The translations under genes and the position numbers were made by a program. The notes under the pieces are model-generated. The model did no database searches. It saw nothing but the letters and a program-made list of their open reading frames with translations, and was not told where the DNA came from. From contig QCLI01000003.1 in assembly GCA_003214695.1 (NCBI GenBank), positions 62,001-126,000 on the forward strand: 64,000 nt of DNA, written 5' to 3'. This document shows, piece after piece, positions 56,465 to 64,000 of the stretch (position 1 is the stretch's first letter; every line of letters begins with the position of its first letter). The stretch is from Prochlorococcus sp. AG-412-P08. Lineage in GTDB: Bacteria; Cyanobacteriota; Cyanobacteriia; PCC-6307; Cyanobiaceae.

Positions 56465-56629
56465 ATGAATAGTCGATTCGAAGAGATTAGATCAATAGTC
56501 CTAGACTCAAATTACGTCTTTTTTAGTTGGCTTCTTCCTGAGCTTTATTCATTCAAACTCACGAAGCAAAATAGTTTTTTTTATTGCAAGGTACCTATCA
56601 AGGAATATTTCTATCACTTATTAAACTAA
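56465..56629 (+). CDS. Possible small ORF (54 aa)
   Basis: A 54-codon ATG frame between the hairpin and the next small gene. Its sequence is rich in aromatic residues (DSNYVFFSWLLPELYSFKL) without a clear helix pattern, and no ribosome binding site is seen. It may be chance. Confidence 0.25.
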   Translation: MNSRFEEIRSIVLDSNYVFFSWLLPELYSFKLTKQNSFFYCKVPIKEYFYHLLN

Positions 56630-56651
56630 GCCTGAGTCTTGAGGGGAGTAT

Positions 56652-56894
56652 TTAAGATCTCAATTTATAACCATTCTCTATTAATTTCCTATAAGTATCC
56701 CTTGCTTGAAATGATTGAAGCGTAAGGGTACGATCACTATCCTTTTGAATATTAAAAGAACTATTGTCCATTGGACACCTACTAAATCTAACTTGCTCTG
56801 CTCCTTTCTTTAGGACCCATGTCTTTCGACTTTCTTTTGCTGAATCCCAGGGTACAGAAATTAATTTGGATTGCTGTTTAGGCAATTTTGTCAA
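56652..56894 (-). CDS. Small basic hypothetical protein
   Basis: An 80-residue soluble protein: PWDSAKESRKTWVLKKGAEQ, then RFSRCPMDNSSFNIQ and RTLTLQSFQARDTYRKLIEN. The last part forms a plausible amphipathic helix. No family is recognised. Codon use is similar to the core genes. Confidence 0.55.
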   Translation of the reverse strand: MTKLPKQQSKLISVPWDSAKESRKTWVLKKGAEQVRFSRCPMDNSSFNIQKDSDRTLTLQSFQARDTYRKLIENGYKLRS

Positions 56895-57227
56895 CGTATA
56901 ACTTGCTACAAAGTTAATCCGATTAAAAAATTTCGCAAGGGTTTAAAGCACAAAATCTTTTAACACTAACTCTCAGCCAAAGAATTCTGAACAAGAATGC
57001 TGCAAAACCTGCGTAATTTAAAGGTTAATCAAGGAAGTGGTTGTACATGCAAACTGACTACAAACAAAGGTAAAAGGCTTACTGATATTAGAAGCCCAAG
57101 CATCATTGAAAAATTTTAAGAGTCCAAAGAGAGAAAAATAATTAAATCTCACAATTCAAAATTGTTTTTTTATCGGAACATCCTTATTTAGGGATTTGTT
57201 GGCTTTTAGACGGAACAGAGCAGACAA
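56895..57227. other. Gene-poor stretch
   Basis: About 330 bases downstream of the AbrB-family permease gene. I see no gene and no strong hairpin. Confidence 0.5.
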
Positions 57228-57749
57228 TTATCTAGTTGCACCAAAACTTCCAAGCGGGGCGAGTAAATTCACTATTGCAGGTATCAAGAAGAGAACTGTT
57301 ATCAATCTAACTGCATGCAAGGCGGCAACAGCAGCCCCAACGCCAAATTCTTCTCCGACAAGACTCATCCCTATAGTCCCTCCCGGTGCGGCACCTAGTA
57401 AAGCTACGACTTTATCTACTCCAAGATATCGACTAATCAAAAGTCCGACCAAGACCCCACTTATTAGAAGTGTAAAAGTAATAATTAAGGCAGGCTTCCA
57501 AAGCAATTGCAATTCCGTCAATGTTTCTCTATTTAGTCCAGTCCCAATAACTGTTCCTATTGCTATTCCAAGAACTGTTTTAGTACCTAAAGGCCAGGCT
57601 GCAACTTCCAGTTGGCCACTTATACTTAACAAGCCAGCTCCTAAAATAGCTCCTAAAAGGGGAGCTGCGGGAATCCCAGTTAGAAGCATAAGAGAGCCCA
57701 AGGATGCTCCAGCAAGGAGATATAAAAGCAAAGTTACGAAAGAAGGCAT
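57228..57749 (-). CDS. AbrB-family membrane protein (half-length)
   Basis: A 173-residue protein with five or six hydrophobic helices. Gly-rich repeats ASLGSLMLLTGIPAAPLLGA and the APGGTIGMSLVGEEFGVGAA motif are typical of the AbrB/AmoA family of putative regulators or ammonia/permease-like proteins. Most members carry this domain twice (about 350 residues). Only one copy is present, so two subunits may pair. Function is uncertain and the name is family-based. Confidence 0.8.
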   Translation of the reverse strand: MPSFVTLLLYLLAGASLGSLMLLTGIPAAPLLGAILGAGLLSISGQLEVAAWPLGTKTVLGIAIGTVIGTGLNRETLTELQLLWKPALIITFTLLISGVLVGLLISRYLGVDKVVALLGAAPGGTIGMSLVGEEFGVGAAVAALHAVRLITVLFLIPAIVNLLAPLGSFGATR

Positions 57750-57925
57750 TTAAATCGGTTAGCTACTTATTCAAGCTTCGCTCTTTTAGGGTTGATTTAT
57801 CAAGGTAATTCAATATAAAAACCATTTAAAGTCGCTCTAAATTGAGACAACGCAAAACATAGGCGGTACTGAAACACTTCATTAAGTCAACCCAAGTATG
57901 ATGCTTAAGCACGATGGTATTAATA

Positions 57926-57953
57926 ATGGTATTTCTAGTTGAGGAAATACCAT
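57926..57953 (+). promoter_or_regulatory. 10-bp inverted repeat just upstream of a small gene
   Basis: ATGGTATTTC (57926-57935) and GAAATACCAT (57944-57953) are exact reverse complements around an eight-base loop, ending eight bases before the ATG at 57962. It could hide or expose the start region of that mRNA. Confidence 0.5.
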
Positions 57954-57961
57954 TAATTAGA

Positions 57962-58189
57962 ATGCCTGAAGCTGGAGACAAGAGCAACTTTGATTTAGCA
58001 AGAGTTTTCGCTGGCCTTGCTTTACTTTTAATTGCCTTAAGCCTTTCCTTAATTGCATTGAGTCTTCGCCCAGTAGCCAAATGGGCCAGATATCAAAGTT
58101 TTTGTGTTGAGCAAGAAAGTGTGAAAGCTCCAATTAATTGGGCTGTCAGAAAGTGCAATGGGCGATCAAAGGTTTATCAAGTAAAATAA
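57962..58189 (+). CDS. Small single-helix membrane protein
   Basis: A 75-residue protein: acidic start PEAGDKSNFDLA, one long hydrophobic helix (FAGLALLLIALSLSLIALSL), then a soluble part with two Cys (SFCVEQES, AVRKCNGR). I prefer ATG 57962 to the upstream frame start at 57914, which would include the hairpin. No family is recognised. Confidence 0.55.
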   Translation: MPEAGDKSNFDLARVFAGLALLLIALSLSLIALSLRPVAKWARYQSFCVEQESVKAPINWAVRKCNGRSKVYQVK

Positions 58190-58524
58190 AATAAAGGTGA
58201 GTTTTCTTTAAATAAATGTATTAACAGCTCTTTTAAGAAATTAAGAACAGTATCCTTACAAAAAATTAATTAATTAATTAATTTAAATTAAGTTAGTAAA
58301 GCCCAGTCAAGAATTAATTAGCCAATTGGTAAAAATATTTAAGCTACATGAGTCGATTTATTTTCAATGGTTTGCTTTCATTGAAGAGGGTTCTAGATTT
58401 GCATGTTGCTCCATATCAAGGAAGCAGTTTAAATAGAAGCCTTCCTCTAAAGTTTTAATCAGTTAAACTATATTTCTGACTTATGATCCTCAGTTTTGAC
58501 CTATGCAAGGTCTAGTTTCCTTGA
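58190..58524. other. Gene-poor stretch with an AATT repeat
   Basis: About 335 bases. A simple (TTAA)n-like run lies around 58264-58285. A 36-codon frame at 58350 on the plus strand has no convincing features. Nothing else is seen. Confidence 0.5.
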
Positions 58525-59131
58525 TTAAAGATCACTTATAGCCTTTTGGAGACTTCCCCAATCTTGGATTTGTTTTTCAGATTGGTTAATATATTTCTTA
58601 GGTATAGGTGCTTTCGTTGCTATTTGATTAGCTTTTTTAATTGGGGGTTTGCCTCAAGTTTTATTTCTGGCGTTCCTTCTTTATTAAATTCCCAGTAATT
58701 AATTGGCTCAGGGCATTTTTTATTTGGCCCACAAAGGAAAAAATAATGATTTACCTCTATTGAATGCTATGGAAGTTTGATACAGATTAATCCAATACTT
58801 TTCTCGCAAACTGTCCAAAGTTTTTTCCAGTCGATACAATCTTGAATGGCTTTGGTAAAAGTTTTAGAAGCTCAAATTTTTTTAGCTTCTATATTTAATT
58901 GATTTTTCAACCAAAACCATTTAGATTTGCCCTCAGACTCTGCATGTAAAACTTTAGCAACTTGTTTAGTTTGATCTAAATCAAAGTTATAGATACTCAA
59001 ATGTGCTAGCAACCATCCGATTTCCAGATCCTTTAATCCTCTCTTTGCAAGTAAGTCCTTAAATGAGTAATGGCATTCTAACTTCGATCTAATATCTAAT
59101 TAGTAACAGAAGTTGATATGGATTGTCTCAT
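58525..59131 (-). pseudogene. Decayed gene with in-frame stops and a frameshift
   Basis: Read on the minus strand, one frame carries protein-like sequence broken by TGA (58872-58874) and TAG (58767-58769); the spacing between breaks is exactly in frame. Recognisable stretches are HYSFKDLLAKRGLKDLEIGW, WFWLKNQLNIEAKK, DWKKLWTVCEKS, and VNHYFFLCGPNKKCPEPI. Near the end a shift at an A-run moves the protein to another frame (KANQIATKAPIPKKY...SLQKAISDL). The N terminus also needs a shift to reach the ATG at 59131. About 190 codons in all; parent family unknown. Confidence 0.75.
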
Positions 59132-59313
59132 ACTTTGCTTATCTTAGACGTTTCTATGTTATGAATTCTATTGTTCGAGCTAAGCAATCAAAACTAATTA
59201 AACCTATGCATAATACACCTTAGACAAGTCACCTATATTATTATATTTCGTCTAAGGAGTTAAACGTTGATAGTCATGAATTAATCACCACTTCTACCTT
59301 GCTGGAGGTCACC

Positions 59314-59385
59314 ATGAGTTCAAGGAAAGACTCCCTAAGTAACAAGCATTTTGAGAAGTTGATTGAATATTACAAAACCAAATAG
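59314..59385 (+). CDS. Micro-ORF (23 aa) with GGAGG site
   Basis: A 23-codon frame (SSRKDSLSNKHFEKLIEYY plus a short basic end) with GGAGG five bases before the ATG. It is polar and basic, and could form one helix. I recognise no homologue. Its size makes it uncertain, but the ribosome binding site is good. Confidence 0.35.
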   Translation: MSSRKDSLSNKHFEKLIEYYKTK

Positions 59386-59434
59386 GCTTAGGTATCATTC
59401 CTAAAATAACTTAATAGAACTCTCGAGGAATCAA

Positions 59435-59545
59435 ATGGACTTAGTTAAGACAGTTGTGATCTGCCTTGGAATTGGTTGGTTACTGTCAAAAGTATTTTTT
59501 TTCTTCTTAACACAAAGCAGCAATGTCACTTTATGGTCATCTTAA
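59435..59545 (+). CDS. Single-helix micro-protein (36 aa)
   Basis: A 36-residue ORF: DLVKTVVICLGIGWLLSKVF forms a hydrophobic helix, followed by Phe-rich and polar residues. GAGG lies six bases before the ATG. It matches no subunit I know. It is followed by a small inverted repeat at 59554-59584. Confidence 0.45.
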   Translation: MDLVKTVVICLGIGWLLSKVFFFFLTQSSNVTLWSS

Positions 59546-59891
59546 CTGGAGGTCTATCAGATCTTCTACCTGAGAATCTGATAGTAAGGTTCACCCTATA
59601 CTTGCCGTCTTGAAGACGATAAAGCCTTCACTTTTAGGTAAAAGCCAAATTTATATCGTCAACCAAGAGATACCCGAGAAGTTCCTAAGAACAAAGATGA
59701 AAGATGCCCTCAAAGAAAATTTTGCAAAAAGTCCGCGAGAAAATCGTTTAAATCAAGTCAATCGTAGTTCTTACCTATAGCAATAAATAAATGTGTAGGT
59801 ATAACAAACACAAGCTGCAGGGTTTTACATGTCAACGACTTTCAGCAACAGATTGTGCAATAGCAGAGAGATTTTTCTAAGGAGCGACAAC
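59546..59891 (+). other. Hairpin and a start-less open frame
   Basis: CTATCAGAT (59554-59562) and ATCTGATAG (59576-59584) form a 9-bp stem. Right after it a 68-codon frame (59574-59780) reads as plausible protein (VHPILAVLKTIKPSLLGKSQ, then a Lys/Arg-rich end) but has no start before ATG 59697. It may be the remains of a small gene. Confidence 0.35.
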
Positions 59892-60017
59892 ATGGCAGAG
59901 CTCACACTAGAGTTATATAAGGAAGTGCTCCAATACAAAAAACAAGAGCGAAACTACCTTGCTCAACCTATTGATCTGGCTAGTTATAGGTATGCATTCA
60001 ACCAGAAAGCTGCTTAG
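59892..60017 (+). CDS. Small soluble protein (41 aa)
   Basis: A 41-residue ORF: AELTLELYKEVLQYKKQE then QPIDLASYRYAFNQKAA. AGGAG lies seven bases before the ATG at 59892, so this start is preferred to the longer frame from 59829. Mostly helical by eye, with several Tyr. No family is recognised. Confidence 0.5.
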   Translation: MAELTLELYKEVLQYKKQERNYLAQPIDLASYRYAFNQKAA

Positions 60018-60906
60018 ACAAGCTTAACTCTAGGTGACTTTTAACTGAGTCTTCTTAGAACTGATAAAAGTGCCAAACCAATTACTTAATCTCAGCTAAA
60101 ACATCTTGAAAGTATTTTTGATTCTTATTATTAAACTTAAGAGGGATTAGCGAAGTCTTGATATTCAAAACCTAACTTCTTAAGAAAGGAAGATTGACCT
60201 GAAGAAAAAGCCTCTAGCTGAAGTCTTCAATAGATTAATCGAGATTGTGACGTGATAAAAAAAATAAGTAGGTAGATATGAATTAAGAAAAACCAATTGC
60301 ACAAATGATAAACTTCTACAAAAGATCTGATGGGATCTTATTATCAAATTCATTTCGAAGGATAATGCATGTCTTCGAGAGCATCTTTAAAAGTAATTTG
60401 GATTTAGATATCTTTCCATACAAATTATTCTGAATCCATTTTCTTTCTCAGCAGATTGGCAGTAAATTTTGCATTCAAGGTAGGTATAAAAAGTGAATTG
60501 ACAAGTCAATCAACATAATCAGCAGTAAGAACTCTCAAAAATTACGTTATTATAAACAGGAAGAGTGTTCTCTCATTCCCAAGTTTTGTGCTTGACTTGG
60601 CAAGTCGATATCAATGTCTCATTGTTGTCGTATCTAATAGTAATCTAGATAACTGCCTAAGTGAAAGAAAGGACAACGAAGGGAGAATGAACCCTCAGTA
60701 ACAAAGCAATCAGTTCTGTAGGAGGCTTTGAACCCCTTCGAACGCTGAGCTCCCTATTATTGCAAAACACTAGTGTATTTCAATTTCTCAAAACCTTAGT
60801 TTTTTTTCATTCATCTCTCTGAGTTATCAACTCAACAAAAAAAGAATAGATTTGATGACACATTTCCTACAGGAGTGAAAAATAGTATGAAGTTAGAAGC
60901 TCCTTC
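60018..60906. other. Long gene-poor stretch
   Basis: About 890 bases without a convincing gene. A 42-codon plus-strand frame at 60305 and an 11-codon frame just before 60907 are the only candidates. No tRNA-like fold is seen. The length is unusual for this compact genome. Confidence 0.5.
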
Positions 60907-61152
60907 ATGGCAATCCACTTGAAAATCACTAATTCCTCTGAAGTTGTAAGCAACAACACCTCTAAATGGTTTGCAAATTTAACTCCTTTTTTCAACCGCA
61001 AACCAGTAGAGGATGTGGTCATAGATAGGATCATCAAACAATTGTCGAATGAAGGAATAGAAGGAGAGATTTCAGCTGTTAAAGATATTAAAGTAGAAAA
61101 TAAAAATGTGACATGGAACAATTTTCAGATTCGATATACCAAAACCTTTTGA
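60907..61152 (+). CDS. Small hypothetical protein (81 aa)
   Basis: An 81-residue soluble protein: SKWFANLTPFFNRKPVEDVV, IDRIIKQLSNEGIEGEISAV, and an end KNVTWNNFQIRYTKTF that looks like beta strands. No family is recognised. It follows the long gene-poor stretch. Confidence 0.5.
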   Translation: MAIHLKITNSSEVVSNNTSKWFANLTPFFNRKPVEDVVIDRIIKQLSNEGIEGEISAVKDIKVENKNVTWNNFQIRYTKTF

Positions 61153-61284
61153 GTCAACACTATTTGCAGCTAATTATAAAAACTAAATAACTTATTTAAT
61201 TTTCCACATAGTTTGAATACCTTATATCAAGATATTGAGGAATATAAATTGATTCAAAGTATTCTAAAAGCAATACTTAGACAA

Positions 61285-61578
61285 CTACCCCAGTCCTATC
61301 AAAGAAGAAATAAAAGCTGGAAGCGGTAGTTTTGAAGTCACTGTTGATATTAAAGACATATCAAATTGATGCACTGCTGGGATAGTTCTATCCAAAAGAA
61401 AAATTGCAAGGTATGGAACATTCATCGCGATCTGCCAACGCCATTTATAAGATATGACCCCCCAGACCTTTTTGGCATAAGTCTTTTGAGTATCAGTAAG
61501 ACTCTCCCACTTAGTGCCAGCAAATTGTTGTATACGTTGCACGAAATCAATTTCTGACAAGCCGCCTTGTGATTGCAT
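61285..61578 (-). CDS. Hypothetical membrane-associated protein
   Basis: A 97-residue protein. Residues 1-45 form a charged domain (SEIDFVQRIQQFAGTKWESL, TDTQKTYAKKVWGVISYKW), then AMNVPYLAIFLLDRTIP is a hydrophobic segment, and the end is apolar. No family is recognised. It is isolated. Confidence 0.55.
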   Translation of the reverse strand: MQSQGGLSEIDFVQRIQQFAGTKWESLTDTQKTYAKKVWGVISYKWRWQIAMNVPYLAIFLLDRTIPAVHQFDMSLISTVTSKLPLPAFISSLIGLG

Positions 61579-61763
61579 TACTAAAAGCCCAAGAAGCTAA
61601 CCTTTATAACTCCAAGAGTATTCTCTTGAGGGGCTGTTAAGTACAGTTTTCAGACTGTTGGTGATTCTTCTATTAAATTATCACGAGGTACACAAACATA
61701 TCTCCCCAGATTCAATGAAGTGAGAGAAGAAGTTCTCATGTCAGTCAAAAATCAATCTTGCAA

Positions 61764-62066
61764 TTAAGAAGCCAGATAGCCATGCTCAACGAGCTCATCC
61801 ACTACTGTGGCTCCTCGGGATTTCTCACCTAAAGAAGGAGGCATTAATTGATCTAAAACCGCGGCTAAGCAAGTAATCCAAAAACTACCATCACAGACAT
61901 GAGCTTTCTTACAAATATGATTAGGAGCAACTGCAATACAACCTTGCTTAGAAGATATCTTGATACTTTCAATTTGAGCACAAAGCTCTATATCTAGTAA
62001 ACTTGCTTCTTCCCAAGAGATTTCAGTTCCTTCGGCATAACATTCCAGTAAGAGTTGATAATTCAT
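61764..62066 (-). CDS. Hypothetical Cys-containing protein
   Basis: A 100-residue protein with six Cys, including ELCAQIES, SKQGCIAV, HICKKAHVCDGS and TCLAAVL. The C-x5-C in HICKKAHVC could hold a metal or a disulfide. No family is recognised. It is transcribed toward the hypothetical gene at 61.3-61.6 kb. Confidence 0.5.
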   Translation of the reverse strand: MNYQLLLECYAEGTEISWEEASLLDIELCAQIESIKISSKQGCIAVAPNHICKKAHVCDGSFWITCLAAVLDQLMPPSLGEKSRGATVVDELVEHGYLAS

Positions 62067-62107
62067 TTACATATTCTTTAGAAAAAACCTTCACCCAGCG
62101 TAGTGAC

Positions 62108-62323
62108 TTACATTTTAGGAAAACAGCTAGTGATTTCAATCAAATCCCAGATTTCTTCTCTGTCATAAGAAGACAAAGGCTTTACTTCACTGCCTTCCTC
62201 TAGCCCTTCGGCTTTCATTTGCTTCCCAAGTAAAGCTTATCTCTCATAGCTGCTCATTACTTCAAAACGTAGTTTCCTTTCTTTTAGTGTTTCTTGCTTA
62301 ATCATAAAGCCAAAGTATTTCAT
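62108..62323 (-). pseudogene. Small gene interrupted by one in-frame stop
   Basis: From ATG 62323 the minus strand reads MKYFGFMIKQETLKERKLRF and on to a TAA at 62237-62239, then in the same frame continues LLGKQMKAEGLEEGSEVKPL and SSYDREEIWDLIEI to a TAA at 62108. Both halves look like coding sequence of one ~70-residue protein. The second half has its own ATG (36 codons). No family is recognised. Confidence 0.5.
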
Positions 62324-62369
62324 CGTTGCTCACATTCCTTTAATTCTATGAGTTGATTATGAGTCCCTT

Positions 62370-62792
62370 CTACTTTTCACTCTTTCCTTGGTTTGCATTG
62401 ATATCCTTTAACTTGCAAAGTTGATCTAATGATGGACGACAGGTCAAAGTAAGACGCCAACTTGCCCAAAGTTTATAAACTTGATCAAAAACAGGCGCTA
62501 ATACTGGCAAAGTTGTTGGTGCATAGATCCAACCCAGTCCAACTATTCGATATGCTTCTCGAAAAACATCCACATTATTGATGACCTCTCCTGAAGCTTT
62601 AATTGCATGGATCCTGCCCATTGCTTCTCTATAACTAATGTCACTAAAGAGTTCTGGTTTATAGCTTGAAGAATTAATGTCTACAAATGAGATTAAGCTT
62701 GAAACATCTTTTGAGCGAAGAAAAGACACCTCTCTTTGACAAAAAGGACATCCACCATCGAACAAAATAATGAGCTTGGTTTTTGAAACCAT
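62370..62792 (-). CDS. DCC-family thiol-disulfide oxidoreductase (DUF393)
   Basis: A 140-residue protein of the DCC (YuxK/DUF393) family. The signature LFDGGCPFCQREVSFLRSKD carries the CxxC redox pair, and later GRIHAIKASGEVINNVDVFR and the LASWRLTLTCRPS end fit the family. It probably acts in thiol-disulfide exchange in the cytoplasm; partners are unknown. Confidence 0.88.
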   Translation of the reverse strand: MVSKTKLIILFDGGCPFCQREVSFLRSKDVSSLISFVDINSSSYKPELFSDISYREAMGRIHAIKASGEVINNVDVFREAYRIVGLGWIYAPTTLPVLAPVFDQVYKLWASWRLTLTCRPSLDQLCKLKDINANQGKSEK

Positions 62793-63064
62793 TGCAATAA
62801 TTAAATTACTTTGGGAAGATTGCCCAAATCATCAACAAACTTATGTGGAATTATAAATCAACCAAAAATGAACCAAAGCTATTAGCCCTATATCTCATTA
62901 AGCCTCAACAAAATCCTACGGAAGGAAGTCTGCTGACTAAATATTCTAACTTGCAGAAGCAGTCCTATTAAACATCAATTCTTTATGACACTTTTCTATA
63001 ATTTTTTCCCATTGCTTCTGTGTCTCAACAAGTAATTTAATAAAAAGTATAAAAACAATTTGAG

Positions 63065-63952
63065 ATGTCCCAAAAAAATCTAAAGAAAAAAGCATCCTTA
63101 GGATTTGTCGGGCTTGGAGCAATAGGTCTTCCAATAGCAGCAAACTTGCTTAAAGCTGGTTTTTGCTTACAAGTTCATACCCGAAGCAGGTTAGCTGAAA
63201 CAAGCAAGCAACTAAAGGGAGCTAAGTCATGTTCAACTCCTAAAGACGCTGCCAAAGGGTGCGATGTTTTACTGATTTGTGTTAGCGATGAAATTGCGGT
63301 AGAAACAGTTCTATTTGGACCTACAGGAGCTGAAAGCAGCCTTACAGAGGGAACAATTGTTATTGACTTGTCAACAATAAGTCCTTCCAAAGCAAGATTT
63401 CTTTCAGCCCGACTAGCCAAGAGAAATATTGAGTATATAGATGCACCAGTAACTGGCGGCACAGAGGGGGCAAAAGATGGAACTCTAACGATCTTCATAG
63501 GTGCAAGTAATGCGTCTTTCAAGAAAATATCTTCTGTTCTGAAAGCAATAGGGAGCGCTTTCTATACATTTGAGAGTGTAGGGAAAGGACAAGAAGTAAA
63601 AGCTCTTAATCAAATACTTGTCGCCGGAAGCTATGCAGCAGTAGCCGAGGCTATTGCATTAGGAAAAACACTCAACCTACCGATGAATAAAGTTGTCGAA
63701 GCACTACAAAAAGGGGCTGCAAATTCATGGGCACTTTCCAATCGTTCGCAATCGATGCTAAAAGATGAGTATCCCTTGGGCTTTAAGTTACATTTACACC
63801 ACAAAGATTTAGCAATTGCATTAAGAACTGCAGAAGAGTCAGGAATAAACCTTCCAATCACATCCAAAGTAAAAGAGTTAGAGAAAGAGCTAATCAAGCA
63901 AGGCTACAAAGACGAGGACGTTTCTATTTTAAAGCGTGCAATTACAAGATAA
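63065..63952 (+). CDS. 3-hydroxyisobutyrate dehydrogenase-like oxidoreductase
   Basis: A 295-residue beta-hydroxyacid dehydrogenase. The N-terminal NAD(P) site is GFVGLGAIGLPIAANLLKAG, then IDLSTISPSKARF, DAPVTGGTEGAKDGTLTIFI (substrate Gly-rich loop) and the catalytic Lys in GQEVKALNQILVAG, followed by a C-terminal helical domain. Members act on 3-hydroxyisobutyrate, tartronate semialdehyde or glyoxylate; which one applies is not settled here. The reading frame is complete; the window ends 48 bases later. Confidence 0.9.
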   Translation: MSQKNLKKKASLGFVGLGAIGLPIAANLLKAGFCLQVHTRSRLAETSKQLKGAKSCSTPKDAAKGCDVLLICVSDEIAVETVLFGPTGAESSLTEGTIVIDLSTISPSKARFLSARLAKRNIEYIDAPVTGGTEGAKDGTLTIFIGASNASFKKISSVLKAIGSAFYTFESVGKGQEVKALNQILVAGSYAAVAEAIALGKTLNLPMNKVVEALQKGAANSWALSNRSQSMLKDEYPLGFKLHLHHKDLAIALRTAEESGINLPITSKVKELEKELIKQGYKDEDVSILKRAITR

Positions 63953-64000
63953 CTTAATGATTGATATCAAGACTTGCTTTTATATAGATCGACTTTTTAA

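Noticed and set aside
57196..57753. 185-codon plus-strand frame over the AbrB-family gene
   Set aside because: Pure antisense shadow; Pro/Ala/Ser-rich translation without family features, while the minus strand gives a clear AbrB protein.
58264..58285. AATT-rich simple repeat as a possible replication or partition signal
   Set aside because: Short, without DnaA-like boxes around it; ordinary AT-rich sequence for this genome.
62946..63064. Minus-strand coding-like tail (LLVETQKQWEKIIEKCHKEL) opposite the start of the dehydrogenase gene
   Set aside because: No start codon outside the overlap with the dehydrogenase; may be a remnant but support is too thin to call.

Overview
The window reads as a stretch of chromosome from a marine picocyanobacterium of the genus Prochlorococcus, most likely a low-light-adapted strain. 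The evidence is a Pcb chlorophyll a/b antenna protein, kaiB and kaiC without kaiA, an NblS/Hik33-type histidine kinase, a plant-type [2Fe-2S] ferredoxin, many cyanobacterium-only DUF families and AT-rich, compact DNA. The strain name is inference; no search was run.

Region 1 (1-36 kb) is dense core genome. In order it holds: the end of a glycogen-debranching enzyme, tRNA-Gly(UCC), a GPH-type sugar symporter, an MlaE-type permease with DUF3119 and DUF3086 partners, plsY, pyrF, tyrS, pepA, a lipid A / outer-membrane operon on the minus strand (bamA-lpxC-fabZ-lpxA-lpxB-msrA) with purC upstream, purD, nblS, the clock genes kaiB-kaiC, rplU-rpmA, truB, a SpoIID-like protein, RNase Z, a pentapeptide-repeat protein, petF, prmA, serA, a photosystem II S4-domain protein, tRNA-Val(GAC) and murD.

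Region 2 (36-48 kb) mixes photosynthesis genes (pcb plus a small co-directional membrane protein), two transport or amidotransferase genes, several DUF proteins (DUF1499, DUF1330, DUF1643, DUF1824), a DegT/DnrJ-type aminotransferase and many very small membrane proteins. Two overlapping small genes near 37.1-37.4 kb are easy to miss; one has no ordinary start codon.

Region 3 (48.5-63 kb) is gene-poor accessory DNA. It holds repeat-built, lineage-specific small proteins: a 7 x 6-residue Ala/Lys array with a C-terminal membrane anchor, a four-repeat amphipathic-looking protein, and proteins with internal 45-bp or 48-bp tandem duplications. It also holds single-helix micro-proteins with good ribosome binding sites, several near-perfect hairpins, a DUF481 outer-membrane protein, an AbrB-family permease, and two decayed genes with in-frame stop codons. 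The window ends with a DCC-family thiol oxidoreductase and a 3-hydroxyisobutyrate-dehydrogenase-like gene.

Points most worth following: a set of paralogous membrane-anchored proteins at 44.9, 49.0 and 49.6 kb; the repeat protein at 53.1 kb; the KaiA-less clock with a shortened KaiC tail; plsY, which lacks a conventional start; murD, which starts six bases after a tRNA; and the pseudogenes at 58.5-59.1 and 62.1-62.3 kb.
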